Assembly (NCBI GenBank): GCA_902629285.1
Contig: CACOQN010000003.1
Span: forward strand, 49,619-113,618
Length of the DNA stretch: 64,000 nucleotides
Direction of reading: 5' to 3'
DNA from: an uncultured Pelagibacteraceae bacterium
GTDB lineage: Bacteria; Pseudomonadota; Alphaproteobacteria; Pelagibacterales; Pelagibacteraceae
This document shows, in pieces, positions 44,989 to 55,023 of the stretch. Each line of letters starts with the position of its first letter. The first letter of the stretch is position 1. A program made the translations under genes and the position numbers. The notes beneath the pieces are model-generated. The model made no database searches and was not told the origin of the DNA. It saw only the letters and a program-made list of their open reading frames with translations.

Positions 44989-45963
44989 TTAGAATGCAAA
45001 TGTAGCAGATAGTGCCCATCTTTCAACGTCACCACCTGTTGAGCTTTCTGTATTAGTATTATTTTTTCCAGTAAACTCATACTGAGTAGCTGAAATTGTT
45101 ACACCACCTGTAGTGTAAGAAACATTAATTGCTTCAGCTTCTTCGTCTACAGTTTGAGTAGCTGTTTCTCTTGTTTCAGAACCATATGATACTGATAAGT
45201 CATCACTTACAGTGTAAGCAATTTGCCAAGAGTCAGTTTCTACATCGTCCTGAGTACCATCATTTACTGAATAGTCATACTCATTGTTTGAAGCGCTCAA
45301 TGTGAACGATCCAAAAGCATACGATGCTTTCATTACTGTTTGTTCTGCAGTAGTACCAATAGTTTCAGTGTCACCAACACCAAAGTCTACAGTTAAACCT
45401 TCAACGCCAGTAAATCCTACTGAGAATGAAGTTGCAGATGGTCCACCAGCAGATCCTGGAGAATAACCAGCTTTGATTGTTAGATCATCCATCAAACTTG
45501 GAAGTGTGTACAACATGCTGTTGTTACCAGCTTCAGCTGCAGGAGGTGATCCAAAACCTGAACCATTATCCCATAAGTCACCAGCAGCTGTAGTATCAAT
45601 AGCTGAAGAAGCAGAAGATCCGCCCTCACCAGAGAATTTTAAGCTACCTAATCCATCTGAACTAACTGTTACAGAGTGACTGTCAAACGGACTGTTATCT
45701 AACTGCGCAGCAGTTGATTTAGTTGAGTCATCGTTTTGGTCAATTACCATTGATAATGAAACATTCATTCCATTATCTAATTCACCTGAACCTGAGAAAG
45801 TTAACTGATTTCCCATTGTCCAAGATTTTCCAGAAGCAGTCTTACTTGTATTTTTAAGACCGATACTAGCACCACCAGATACTGACATTTCGCCAGCAAC
45901 TGCAGATGTAACTACAAGCGAACTCGCTAATGCAGTTAAACCTACTTTTTTAAATTTGTTCAT
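44989..45963 (-). CDS. Outer-membrane porin
   Basis: A 324-residue secreted beta-barrel. The signal peptide 'LTALASSLVVTSAVA' is cleaved before GEMSVSGGAS. The mature protein is Ser/Thr/Gly-rich with alternating strands, acidic overall, and ends in the outer-membrane assembly signal of aromatic residues with terminal Phe ('WALSATFAF'). It resembles the Gram-negative porin family (porin_4 type) common in marine alphaproteobacteria. A strong AAGGAG ribosome site, a long upstream region and a powerful terminator indicate very high monocistronic expression. Codons here are richer in G/C than in the neighbours, as often in highly expressed genes. Confidence 0.88.
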   Translation of the reverse strand: MNKFKKVGLTALASSLVVTSAVAGEMSVSGGASIGLKNTSKTASGKSWTMGNQLTFSGSGELDNGMNVSLSMVIDQNDDSTKSTAAQLDNSPFDSHSVTVSSDGLGSLKFSGEGGSSASSAIDTTAAGDLWDNGSGFGSPPAAEAGNNSMLYTLPSLMDDLTIKAGYSPGSAGGPSATSFSVGFTGVEGLTVDFGVGDTETIGTTAEQTVMKASYAFGSFTLSASNNEYDYSVNDGTQDDVETDSWQIAYTVSDDLSVSYGSETRETATQTVDEEAEAINVSYTTGGVTISATQYEFTGKNNTNTESSTGGDVERWALSATFAF

Positions 45964-46013
45964 ATTAATTACTCCTTAAAGTTTGTTAATTATTAATAAT
46001 AAACATTGCATAA

Positions 46014-46027
46014 TTAACACTTGTTAA
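46014..46027. promoter_or_regulatory. Palindrome in the porin upstream region
   Basis: TTAACACTTGTTAA is a perfect inverted repeat (TTAACA/TGTTAA around a 2 bp centre) 51-64 bp upstream of the porin ATG, where its promoter should lie. The rest of the 207 bp gap (45964-46170) is AT-rich; it must hold divergent promoters for the porin and DUF3576 genes, but I see no ORF or RNA gene. Confidence 0.35.
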
Positions 46028-46170
46028 AGTATTTTTTCCAAAAATATGCTCTAAAAACACATTAAAAATACAACTGTTGCATTTTTACATCACTTTTTGC
46101 CCCATTTTTACTTAAATTTTAGGAAATATTTAAATATGCTGTATAAGCGAAACTAACAATTAATATCAAA

Positions 46171-46743
46171 ATGACTTTTGCAAAAATCTTTAAAATATTA
46201 AGTTTTTTAATAGTTGGCTGCATTTTTTTAATTGCATGCAACGGCAAAATTCCTGGGGCTGATGCTAGAAAATTTCCAGCTGATCCAAAACAACGAGTTA
46301 AGAAAAATCTTGAAGAAGGAAGAGGTTTTACCCTTAACAAGGCATTTGGCAATGCAACACGCGGCGGTACATTTGATTTTGCAAGCTCAAATGAGTTATG
46401 GAGAGCTTCTTTAGATGTAATAGATTTTATGCCTTTGACTTCAGTTAATTATAGCGGAGGTATTATCATTACAGATTGGTATTCTGATGGAAATAGTTCG
46501 AGTGAAAGTATAAAGATTTCAATAAGATTTCTTACAAATGAAATTAGATCAGATGCTTTAGATATAAAAATATTTACAAGAAAATGTTTAGAAAACTTAA
46601 TGAATTGCAAAATAATTGAAACGGATAAAATTTTGATGAACGAATTAAAAAAAGAAATTTTAAAAAAAGCAGCTCGTTATGCAGAGCAAAAGAAAGATAA
46701 AAATTTTAAACCTTATAAAAACGAAATGTTTGGTATCGAATAA
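46171..46743 (+). CDS. DUF3576 family lipoprotein
   Basis: A 190-residue lipoprotein: hydrophobic signal followed by the lipobox 'CIFLIACNGK'. The mature part shows the DUF3576 pattern 'GGTFDFASSNELWRASLDVIDFMPLTSVNYSGGIIITDWY'. The family is typical of alphaproteobacteria, where it precedes leuS and lptE, as here; its function is unknown but an envelope role is likely. leuS follows after 28 bp. Confidence 0.88.
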   Translation: MTFAKIFKILSFLIVGCIFLIACNGKIPGADARKFPADPKQRVKKNLEEGRGFTLNKAFGNATRGGTFDFASSNELWRASLDVIDFMPLTSVNYSGGIIITDWYSDGNSSSESIKISIRFLTNEIRSDALDIKIFTRKCLENLMNCKIIETDKILMNELKKEILKKAARYAEQKKDKNFKPYKNEMFGIE

Positions 46744-46771
46744 TAGTAATTAAAAAATCAAGAATTGTTCT

Positions 46772-49306
46772 GTGGAAAGATATAATTTTAAATCTATCGA
46801 AGAAAAATGGCAAAAATTTTGGGATGAAAAAAAAACTTTTTCAACCAAAATAGATAAAAGTAAAAAAAAATTTTACTGCTTGGAAATGTTCCCATACCCT
46901 TCTGGAAAAATTCATATGGGACATGTGAGGAATTATACAATAGGTGATGTTTTAGCCAGGTATAAAGCTTTAAAAGGATATAATGTACTACACCCAATGG
47001 GTTGGGATTCATTTGGTATGCCAGCAGAAAACGCTGCTAAGCAGAATAATTTAGATCCAAAAACATGGACTGAAGCAAATATATCCAAAATGAAATCACA
47101 ATTAAAAAAACTGGGGTTATCCATTGATTGGGACAGAGAAATATCAACATGTTCAGATGATTACTACAAGCACCAACAAAATTTTTTTTTAGAACTTCTA
47201 GAAAAGAAATTAGTTTATAGAAAAGAAAACTATGTGAACTGGGATCCAATTGATGAAACCGTACTTGCAAATGAGCAAGTAATTAATGGAAAAGGTTGGC
47301 GTTCTGGAGCTCTTGTTGAAAGAAAAAAATTAAGCCAATGGTTTTTTAATATATCTAAATTTTCTCAAGATTTATTAGATGGATTAAATCAATTAGAAAA
47401 ATGGCCAAATAAAGTGAAGACAATGCAGAAAAATTGGATTGGAAAATCATTTGGTTGTGAAATAGATTTTAAAATTGAGTGTCAGTTACCTATTAAAAAG
47501 ATCAAATGTTTTACTACAAGACCAGACACTCTATTTGGTTTTTCATTTCTAGCTTTATCTGTGGATCATGAAATTTCTGAATTTTATAAAAATAATAAGG
47601 AATTTGTAAAATTTAAAGAACTTTGCTCAAAAACTGGCACTACAGAAGAAGCGATAGCTGTAGGAGAAAAAATTGGTTTTAAAACTGATATGCATGCAAT
47701 AAATCCATTAAATCCTAAAGAGAAAGTTCCTGTTTACTTTGCTAACTTTGTTTTAATGGATTATGGATTTGGGGCGGTATTCGGGTGTCCTGCTCATGAC
47801 CAAAGAGATTTTGATTTTGCAAAAAAATATAAATTGAATATTAAAACTGTGGTTCGGCCTAAAGATGAAAATGACGCTTACGAAGTAGATAAAGAAGCTT
47901 ACGCAGGTCCAGGAATTTTAATAAACTCTGATTTTCTTAATGGTCTTGAAGCACCAGATCAATCTATTTTAGAAACGATTAAAATTTTAGAAACAAAGAA
48001 GTTAGGTAAAAAACAAATAAATTTTAGACTAAAGGATTGGGGAATATCTCGACAAAGATATTGGGGGTGCCCGATACCAATTGCATACGATGAAAAAGGC
48101 AAAGTTCATCCGATCCCAAAATCAATGCTACCTGTAAAACTACCAGAAAAAGTTGATCTTAAAGTTAAAGGAAACCCTTTGGATAGTCAGCTAGATTGGA
48201 AACAAATAAATATAAATGGTAAGATATTAACAAGAGAAACAGACACATTGGATACATTTGTTTGTTCATCTTGGTACTATCTAAGGTTCTGCTCACCTAA
48301 AGAAAAAAGTTATGGATTTAATAAAGAAGAGGTTGATTATTGGATGCCAGTCGACCAATACATTGGTGGAATTGAACATGCTATATTACATTTGCTGTAT
48401 TCAAGGTTTTTTATGCAAGCTCTTTCTTTTAAAAATCAGGAATTTTCTTTAAAAGAACCATTTGATGGACTTTTTACTCAAGGCATGGTTTGCCATGAGA
48501 CATATAAGGACCCTGATGGAAACTGGGTGAGTCCAGATGAAATAAAAATTATCGATGGGAAAAAATTTCTTAAAAAAGATAATTCTAAACCAATAACCGT
48601 GGGATCATCTGAGTCCATGTCTAAATCAAAAAAAAATACTATTGATCCAGAAGATATTATTTCAAATTATGGCGCAGACTCAGCAAGATTGTTTATTCTA
48701 TCTGATAGCCCACCCGAAAAAGATATACAGTGGTCTGAAGAAGGGATCATATCTTCTTTTAAATTTGTTCAAAAGTTATGGAATTTAAATATAAAAATTT
48801 TAAATGAAATAAATAAAAACCATAAATTAGATTGTGATAATGAAATTGAAAAAAGAACTAATTTATTCTTAAAAAATATTACAAACAATTTAGAAGAATT
48901 TAGTTACAATAAAATCATTGCAAATTTGCATGAAATATACTCTTTTTTTATAAAACAAATTGAAAAGCCATACAAGAAAGAGACGTTGGTTGAAAATTTT
49001 AAAAAAATATTAATATGTATGACGCCAATAATTCCTCATTTCGCATATGAATGTCTACATCAATTGAATATAAAAAAAATAGATTGGCCAAATTATGATG
49101 AAACAATTCTTGTTAAAGACACTATTAATGTTGTAATCCAAATTAATGGAAAAAAAAGGGGGTTAATAAAATCTAAACCTAATCTATTAGAAGAAAATCT
49201 ATTTGAAATAATTACAAAAGATGAGAAATTAAATAAGTATTTAGAAAATAAAAATGTAAAGAAAAAAATTTATATTAAAGATAAATTAATGAATATAATC
49301 ATTTAA
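46772..49306 (+). CDS. leuS: Leucyl-tRNA synthetase
   Basis: An 844-residue class Ia synthetase starting with GTG. The HIGH-type motif is in '[20 protein letters not shown]' and the KMSKS loop in '[16 protein letters not shown]'. The editing domain (CP1) contains '[18 protein letters not shown]' and '[13 protein letters not shown]', so proofreading residues are present. The anticodon-binding domain and C-terminal extension follow. lptE starts one base after its stop. Confidence 0.97.
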   Translation: MERYNFKSIEEKWQKFWDEKKTFSTKIDKSKKKFYCLEMFPYPSGKIHMGHVRNYTIGDVLARYKALKGYNVLHPMGWDSFGMPAENAAKQNNLDPKTWTEANISKMKSQLKKLGLSIDWDREISTCSDDYYKHQQNFFLELLEKKLVYRKENYVNWDPIDETVLANEQVINGKGWRSGALVERKKLSQWFFNISKFSQDLLDGLNQLEKWPNKVKTMQKNWIGKSFGCEIDFKIECQLPIKKIKCFTTRPDTLFGFSFLALSVDHEISEFYKNNKEFVKFKELCSKTGTTEEAIAVGEKIGFKTDMHAINPLNPKEKVPVYFANFVLMDYGFGAVFGCPAHDQRDFDFAKKYKLNIKTVVRPKDENDAYEVDKEAYAGPGILINSDFLNGLEAPDQSILETIKILETKKLGKKQINFRLKDWGISRQRYWGCPIPIAYDEKGKVHPIPKSMLPVKLPEKVDLKVKGNPLDSQLDWKQININGKILTRETDTLDTFVCSSWYYLRFCSPKEKSYGFNKEEVDYWMPVDQYIGGIEHAILHLLYSRFFMQALSFKNQEFSLKEPFDGLFTQGMVCHETYKDPDGNWVSPDEIKIIDGKKFLKKDNSKPITVGSSESMSKSKKNTIDPEDIISNYGADSARLFILSDSPPEKDIQWSEEGIISSFKFVQKLWNLNIKILNEINKNHKLDCDNEIEKRTNLFLKNITNNLEEFSYNKIIANLHEIYSFFIKQIEKPYKKETLVENFKKILICMTPIIPHFAYECLHQLNIKKIDWPNYDETILVKDTINVVIQINGKKRGLIKSKPNLLEENLFEIITKDEKLNKYLENKNVKKKIYIKDKLMNIII

Positions 49307-49759
49307 ATGAGAAAAAGTTTAGTTCCAATATTATTTTTAATTGTAGCAAGTTGTGGTTTTACACCAATGTATAATACATCTGAAAAAGTAGATTATAATA
49401 TCAATTTGATCGAGGAAAAAGGTGATGGTGTAATTAATAATAAAATTATTTCTGAAATTTCTAGACTAACAGATAAAAATTCAAAAAAAATTTACAATAT
49501 CAAATTAACTACAAAATACTCAAAATCAATTATATCTAAAAATGCTAAAGGATCTGCAACAAACTATGAAATAAGTGTTGATTCAAATTTTAATATTGAA
49601 TACGAAAATAATGTGAAAGAAATTAATATAAATGAAAAACAAAATATTAAAAAAATTACAGATATATTTGAACAGAGAAATTATGAAAATACACTAAAAA
49701 ATAATTTTGCTATATCGATTGTTAATAAACTAAATATTGAGTTATTAAGTATAAAATGA
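49307..49759 (+). CDS. lptE: LptE-like LPS-assembly lipoprotein
   Basis: A 150-residue lipoprotein with the lipobox 'LIVASCGFTPMYN'; 'CGFxPxY' after the Cys is the usual LptE start. The remainder has the two-helix/beta-sheet pattern of LptE but little sequence conservation. LptE plugs the LptD barrel for LPS export. Position between leuS and holA is conserved in Proteobacteria, which is the main support. It overlaps holA by ATGA. Confidence 0.85.
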   Translation: MRKSLVPILFLIVASCGFTPMYNTSEKVDYNINLIEEKGDGVINNKIISEISRLTDKNSKKIYNIKLTTKYSKSIISKNAKGSATNYEISVDSNFNIEYENNVKEININEKQNIKKITDIFEQRNYENTLKNNFAISIVNKLNIELLSIK

Positions 49760-50748
49760 TTTTAAAACAATATGAAGTTTCAAAAATCAACACAAAAAAT
49801 TTTCCGATAATATTGTTTTATGGCCAGAATAATGGAGCTAAGGAAGAAGAAATATTAAAGTTAATAGAAAAAAATAAAGACAAAAAGCATAGTACATATG
49901 AGGAAAAACAAATTTTAGAAAACTATGAAACATTTTATAATGATATAGCTTCAGATTCTTTGTTTGGTGAAAAGAAAATTTTCATAATAAAAAGAGTAAC
50001 AAACAAATTAGTTAAAATTTTAGAGGAAATACTTGAAAAAGAATTTACAAATTTTTTATTAATTCTTGATTCAGCAATTCTCGATAAAAAATCAAAATTA
50101 AGAAATCTTTTTGAAAAAGATAAAAGACTTATATGTATTCCTTTTTATGAAGATAATATTGCTCAGTTAACTCAAATAGCAAATAATTTTTTTAAGAAAA
50201 TTAATTTTCCCATATCACAATCAAACATTAACTTAATAGTAAATAAATCTAATGGAGATCGTGGAATTTTAAAAAATGAATTAACAAAAATTGAAATGTT
50301 TGTTCAAAACGATAAAAAATTAAACACATCAAATCTTTTGAAACTAATAAATATTGCAGAAAATTTAAGTATTTCAGATTTAGTTGATCAATGTCTTGCT
50401 AAAAATGAAAAAAAAATAATCAGTATTCTTAACGAAAATAATTTTAGTAGTGAAGATTGTGTTGTTATTGTGAGAACCTTTTTAAACAAGTCAAAAAAAA
50501 TTCTCAAGCTTGCAGATGAATATGAAAAAAATAAAAATTTAGATCTAACAATTTCATCAGCAAAACCCCCTATTTTTTGGAAAGATAAGGAAATTACTAA
50601 ACAACAAATTTCAAAATGGAATACTGAAAATATTAAAAATTTAATTTATAAATTATTTGAGATAGAGTTTTTAATAAAAAAAAATTATCAAAATTCTGTA
50701 AATTTAATTACAAACTTTATTTTTGAACAATGTTCATCTAAGAACTAA
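49756..50748 (+). CDS. holA: DNA polymerase III delta subunit
   Basis: A 330-residue clamp-loader subunit, recognised from 'PIILFYGQNNGAKEEEILKLIEK' (usual LxxGxxxxLxxE), 'DSLFGEKKIFIIKRVTNKL' (S/LFGxxRLVxVR type), 'GDRGILKNELTKIEMF' and position after lptE. It opens the beta clamp during loading. The stop overlaps the convergent parB stop by 4 bp. Confidence 0.9.
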   Translation: MILKQYEVSKINTKNFPIILFYGQNNGAKEEEILKLIEKNKDKKHSTYEEKQILENYETFYNDIASDSLFGEKKIFIIKRVTNKLVKILEEILEKEFTNFLLILDSAILDKKSKLRNLFEKDKRLICIPFYEDNIAQLTQIANNFFKKINFPISQSNINLIVNKSNGDRGILKNELTKIEMFVQNDKKLNTSNLLKLINIAENLSISDLVDQCLAKNEKKIISILNENNFSSEDCVVIVRTFLNKSKKILKLADEYEKNKNLDLTISSAKPPIFWKDKEITKQQISKWNTENIKNLIYKLFEIEFLIKKNYQNSVNLITNFIFEQCSSKN

Positions 50749-51587
50749 TAATTTGACTTAATAATATCTATAATTTTATTTAATTGATCTAAATCTTTAT
50801 ACTCAAAAGCAATTTTACCCTTATTTCTTTTATTATTTTGAATATCTACATTAAGACCAATTTTGTTCGCTATAGATAATTCAAGAGCTAAGATGTTTGA
50901 GTCTTTTCTTACTTTAGATCTATTCCTTTTATTTTTAAACAATTTAACAAAATTTTCTGATTGCCTTACAGAAAGTTTCTTTTCTATAATTTTATTTGCA
51001 ACAAAACTTGCATTATTTAAACCAACTAATATTTTAGCGTGCCCTGTACTTAATTTTTGAATTTCTATTAATTTTATAACATCACTAGGTAAAGTTAAAA
51101 TTCTTAATGAATTAGATATATAGCTTCTACTTTTACCAATAAATTTAGAAACCTTTTCTTGATCATAAGAAAATTCATCTATTAAACGTTTGTAACCTTG
51201 AGCTTCCTCAAGTGGATTTAAGTCATTTCTTTGAACATTTTCGACTATTGCAAATTCTAAAGATTTTAAATCATCTGCCTCAGTTATGACAATAGGAACA
51301 TTGTGCAGACCAGCTCTTTGTGCTGCTAGCCATCTTCTTTCACCAGCAATTATTTCAAACTTTGTTCTATCATCTTTTGAATTTCTAACGATTATAGGCT
51401 GTATCATTCCTCTTTCTTTAATTGAATTTGTGAGATCTTCTAAACTAGCTTCATCAAATATTTTTCTTGGTTGATACTTGTTTGGGATCAGATCACTAAT
51501 TGATGCAAGATTTTTTTGAGGTTCAATTTTTGTCTCACCAATCAACGATGAAAGTCCTCTTCCTAACCCTTTTTTTATTTTATCCAT
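50745..51587 (-). CDS. parB: Chromosome partitioning protein ParB
   Basis: A 280-residue ParB CTPase/DNA-binding protein. The N-terminal 'KKGLGRGLSSLIG' is the ParA-stimulating peptide region; 'IIAGERRWLAAQRAGL' is the CTP-binding GERRxRA box; 'ENVQRNDLNPLEEAQGY' follows; and a helix-turn-helix ('SYDQEKVSKFIGKSRSYISN') reads parS. The short C-terminal domain dimerises. It spreads from parS; a perfect site lies 1.4 kb away inside rsmG. The ATG overlaps the parA stop by one base. Confidence 0.97.
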   Translation of the reverse strand: MDKIKKGLGRGLSSLIGETKIEPQKNLASISDLIPNKYQPRKIFDEASLEDLTNSIKERGMIQPIIVRNSKDDRTKFEIIAGERRWLAAQRAGLHNVPIVITEADDLKSLEFAIVENVQRNDLNPLEEAQGYKRLIDEFSYDQEKVSKFIGKSRSYISNSLRILTLPSDVIKLIEIQKLSTGHAKILVGLNNASFVANKIIEKKLSVRQSENFVKLFKNKRNRSKVRKDSNILALELSIANKIGLNVDIQNNKRNKGKIAFEYKDLDQLNKIIDIIKSNY

Positions 51588-52381
51588 TAAGCAGCACTTC
51601 CAATTTTTGCTTCTTGATTCATAAATTCGTCTGTAAAACTAAAGTAAGATTTGCTGCCAGGACATGTCTTATCGTAGATCAATACTGGCACACCATGAGA
51701 AGGTGCTTCTGATAGCCTGACATTCCTTGGTATGACAGTTGAGTAAACTTTTTCACTAAAATAATCCCTAGCTTCTTTCTCAACTTGAGATGAAAGCTTA
51801 TTTCTTTTGTCATACATAGTTAAAAGTATACCCCTGATTTTCAAATCTGGATTTAGACTTACTTTTATCCTTTCGATAGTTTTCATTAGCTGTGTTAAAC
51901 CCTCTAAAGCAAAAAATTCTGTCTGAAGTGGGACCAATAGAGAATTTGAACTCACAAGTGCCATTACTGTTAGTAAACTTAATGAAGGTGGGCAATCGAT
52001 TAGAACATAATCATATAATTCTCTAGAAACGTTTAAATATGCGGTTAATTTAGTCTTTAATATAAAAGCCCTGTTTCTATCGTCAGCCGTCTCTACTTCG
52101 AGGCCTGATAAATCTACGTTAGATGTGATAATATCCAAATTCTCGAACTGTGTTTTTTTAATTACCTGACTAATTTCTTTAGTTCCATTTAATACTCCAT
52201 AAATTGTATCACTTGAGTTATCCATATTGGATAATCCCAGACCTGTTGTGGCGTTGCCTTGTGGATCTAGATCAATTACTAAAATTTTTTTGTCTAATTG
52301 AGATAATCTTGCTGCAAGATTTATTACCGTAGTGGTTTTTCCAACCCCACCCTTTTGATTAATTACTGAAATTATTTGCAT
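51587..52381 (-). CDS. parA: Chromosome partitioning ATPase ParA
   Basis: A 264-residue Walker-type ATPase. The deviant Walker A is 'QKGGVGKTTTVINLAARL' with the signature Lys, followed by 'LVIDLDPQGNATTGLG' and 'DYVLIDCPPSLSLLTVMAL' (Walker B). It drives ParB-parS complexes along the nucleoid. It lies between rsmG (9 bp upstream) and parB in the conserved mnmG-rsmG-parA-parB order. Confidence 0.97.
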   Translation of the reverse strand: MQIISVINQKGGVGKTTTVINLAARLSQLDKKILVIDLDPQGNATTGLGLSNMDNSSDTIYGVLNGTKEISQVIKKTQFENLDIITSNVDLSGLEVETADDRNRAFILKTKLTAYLNVSRELYDYVLIDCPPSLSLLTVMALVSSNSLLVPLQTEFFALEGLTQLMKTIERIKVSLNPDLKIRGILLTMYDKRNKLSSQVEKEARDYFSEKVYSTVIPRNVRLSEAPSHGVPVLIYDKTCPGSKSYFSFTDEFMNQEAKIGSAA

Positions 52382-52390
52382 ATAATTTTT

Positions 52391-53035
52391 TTAATTTTTT
52401 TTTTTAATTTTTTTAATATTTATTAAAAAAGAGTCTTCGCTTGTTAAACTTTTTTTTTCTACATACTCCAATTTCCATTTTTTTTTTGAATTTTCAAAAA
52501 TTTTTTTTCCACTCTTCCCCATAAAAAAAATTAAATTTTTATATTTTGAAAAATTTTCATATACTAAATCTAAGACTACCGGCATTGGTTTAAATGCTCT
52601 AGACATTATTGTTCCTGTTTCTAAATTTTTTATTTCAAAAATATTTTTTTGAAAAATTTTTGTGTTTAAATTTAATTTTTTGGAAACTTCCTCTAAAAAA
52701 TGGCTTTTATGGTAACTTTTTTCATAAAGGTGCACATTCATATTATTTTTCATATTTTTCAGTATAATTGCTACGATAATCCCAGGCATACCACCCCCTG
52801 AACCTATATCAGTGGTTGTATTACTATTTAAGTCAATAAAATCAATAATTTGCGCTGAATCTATAATATGCCGATTAATTATAGCCTTTTTTGATGCTGT
52901 ATTTTGGCTAATTATGTTGAATTTTTTATTTTTTTCAAGAATCATGGATATATAGTTTTCAAAGTCCAAAAATGTTTCACGTGAAACATTTAAGTGATTG
53001 ATTCTAGAATAAGAATTTAAAATTTCTTTATCCAT
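52391..53035 (-). CDS. rsmG: 16S rRNA (guanine527-N7)-methyltransferase RsmG
   Basis: A 214-residue SAM-dependent methyltransferase (GidB) acting on G527 of 16S rRNA. Motif I is 'TTDIGSGGMPGIIVAIIL', preceded by 'RHIIDSAQIIDFI' and followed by 'SRAFKPMPVVL'. The N-terminal 'NVSRETFLDFENYI' is the peptide encoded across an embedded parS site. Its ATG overlaps the mnmG stop by one base. Confidence 0.96.
   Translation of the reverse strand: MDKEILNSYSRINHLNVSRETFLDFENYISMILEKNKKFNIISQNTASKKAIINRHIIDSAQIIDFIDLNSNTTTDIGSGGGMPGIIVAIILKNMKNNMNVHLYEKSYHKSHFLEEVSKKLNLNTKIFQKNIFEIKNLETGTIMSRAFKPMPVVLDLVYENFSKYKNLIFFMGKSGKKIFENSKKKWKLEYVEKKSLTSEDSFLINIKKIKKKN
52973..52988. other. parS: parS centromere site (perfect 16-mer)
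   Basis: TGTTTCACGTGAAACA is exactly the bacterial parS consensus, a 16 bp perfect palindrome. It lies in the 5' coding part of rsmG, about 0.6 kb from parA and 1.4 kb from parB, and about 8 kb from the candidate origin. I found no second copy in the window by eye. Confidence 0.95.
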
Positions 53036-54906
53036 TAAGCTATATGCTTAATAGACTTTCTTTTTACATGTGACAACAAAATATATACAGCAGCAGGAGT
53101 TATTCCATCAATTCTTAGAGCTTGACCCATTGTTTTGGGCTTTATTTTTTTAAATTTAGCTTTTACCTCATTAGACAAACCTGATAGTCCATCATAATTA
53201 ATTTTATCAGGAATAATTAGGTTTTCATCTCTTTTAAATGCTAATATGTCAGCTTTTTGCTTTTTTAAATATCCTCTGTAATGAGCGTTAATTTCAACTT
53301 GTTCATCAATTTCTTTACTAAAAAAGGGTATATCAGACCATATTTCCCTAATTTTACTCATATTTACCCCTTTTTGAGTCAAAACTTCGATAGATGATCT
53401 CAATATTCCGTCTTTAGCTATTTTTATTCCAAATTTCTCCGCTTTAGATGGTGAAATCTTAGAATCTTTCATTTTTACATTTATTTGATTAATTTGCTCA
53501 AATTTAGTCAAATATAAAGCTTTTCTTTCATTGCCTATTAAGCCAATTTCTATTCCCTTTGCAGTTAATCTTTGATCAGCATTATCAGATCTCAAGCTCA
53601 ATCGATATTCTGCTCTCGATGTAAACATACGGTATGGCTCAGCTACTCCTTTAGTCACCAAATCATCAATCATTACTCCTATGTAAGCGTCAGATCTATC
53701 AAGTATGAATGGTTCCAATTTTTTAACAGACAAGGCTGCATTTATTCCTGCTATAAGTCCCTGCGCAGCAGCTTCCTCATATCCTGTTGTTCCATTAATT
53801 TGACCAGCAAGATAAAGATTGCTTATCTTTTTAGTTTCAAGGGTTAAGAATAGTTCACGTGGATCTATATAGTCATATTCTATTGCATATCCTGGTCTTA
53901 ATATAGTAACATTCTCTAAACCATTGATATTATTACATATTTCTTGTTGCACGTCAGCTGGAAGTGATGTCGAGATACCATTTGGGTAAATTGTGTGATC
54001 ATTTAGACCTTCTGGCTCTAAAAATATCTGGTGACGTATTTTATCTGCAAATTTTACTATCTTATCCTCTATAGATGGACAATATCTTGGGCCAACCCCT
54101 TTTATGCTACCTGAGTACATGGCGCTCTTAGATAAATTCTTTTCTATAATGTTATGAACCTTTTCGTTTGTATAAGTTATTCTACAAGATATTTGTTTGT
54201 TTAAATTTTTTTTAGTTAAGAATGAAAAAAAATAAGGATCTTCATCTGCAAATTGTTCTTCTAAGTTTTCAAAATTAATAGTTCTTGAATCTAACCTTGG
54301 TGGTGTTCCAGTCTTTAATCTTCCAATTTTAAAATTGTATTTAGCTAATTGTTCACTCAAACCTGTAGAAGGTTTTTCATCATATCTTCCTGCAGGTGTT
54401 CTTTCATCACCTATATGTATCAAACCATTTAAAAAAGTCCCTGTTGTGAGTATTATCTTATTGGATAGAACTTTCTTACCTTCTTTAGTTTGAAACCCAC
54501 TTATTGAGTTTTTATCAAAAATAAACTTGATTACGGGATCTGAAAAAATGCTTAAATTACAGTAGTTTACTAATTTTTCTTGCATATATTTTCGATAAAG
54601 TGATCTATCTGATTGAGTTCGCGGTCCTCTGACTGCTGGACCTCTACTTCTATTTAACAATCTGAATTGTATACCTGATTTGTCTGCTACATCTCCCATA
54701 ACACCATCAAGCGCATCTATTTCTCTAACTAAATGTCCTTTACCCAAACCACCTATTGCAGGGTTGCATGACATCTCCCCAATAGTTTCTATTTTGTGAG
54801 TGAATAGGGCAGTGTTTACTCCTAAACGAGCCGAAGCTGCTGCAGCTTCACATCCAGCATGACCACCTCCAATTACAACTACATCAAATGACAAATCATT
54901 TTTCAT
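53035..54906 (-). CDS. mnmG: tRNA uridine-5-carboxymethylaminomethyl modification enzyme MnmG
   Basis: A 623-residue FAD-dependent enzyme (GidA) that, with MnmE, installs cmnm5 on U34 of tRNAs. The dinucleotide-binding '[20 protein letters not shown]' is N-terminal. '[17 protein letters not shown]', '[20 protein letters not shown]' and '[17 protein letters not shown]' are signature segments. The helical C terminus ends '[17 protein letters not shown]'. The partner mnmE lies 117 bp upstream in the same direction. Confidence 0.97.
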   Translation of the reverse strand: MKNDLSFDVVVIGGGHAGCEAAAASARLGVNTALFTHKIETIGEMSCNPAIGGLGKGHLVREIDALDGVMGDVADKSGIQFRLLNRSRGPAVRGPRTQSDRSLYRKYMQEKLVNYCNLSIFSDPVIKFIFDKNSISGFQTKEGKKVLSNKIILTTGTFLNGLIHIGDERTPAGRYDEKPSTGLSEQLAKYNFKIGRLKTGTPPRLDSRTINFENLEEQFADEDPYFFSFLTKKNLNKQISCRITYTNEKVHNIIEKNLSKSAMYSGSIKGVGPRYCPSIEDKIVKFADKIRHQIFLEPEGLNDHTIYPNGISTSLPADVQQEICNNINGLENVTILRPGYAIEYDYIDPRELFLTLETKKISNLYLAGQINGTTGYEEAAAQGLIAGINAALSVKKLEPFILDRSDAYIGVMIDDLVTKGVAEPYRMFTSRAEYRLSLRSDNADQRLTAKGIEIGLIGNERKALYLTKFEQINQINVKMKDSKISPSKAEKFGIKIAKDGILRSSIEVLTQKGVNMSKIREIWSDIPFFSKEIDEQVEINAHYRGYLKKQKADILAFKRDENLIIPDKINYDGLSGLSNEVKAKFKKIKPKTMGQALRIDGITPAAVYILLSHVKRKSIKHIA

Positions 54907-55023
54907 AAGCCAAATTTATAGGTGATTAAATAATTTACAAGATAGGCTAATTATTTTGTAAATAAGACACATTTATCAACGTTTTTTGATTAAAAAAGTC
55001 TAAAAAACCAGCAAAAAAAGGTA

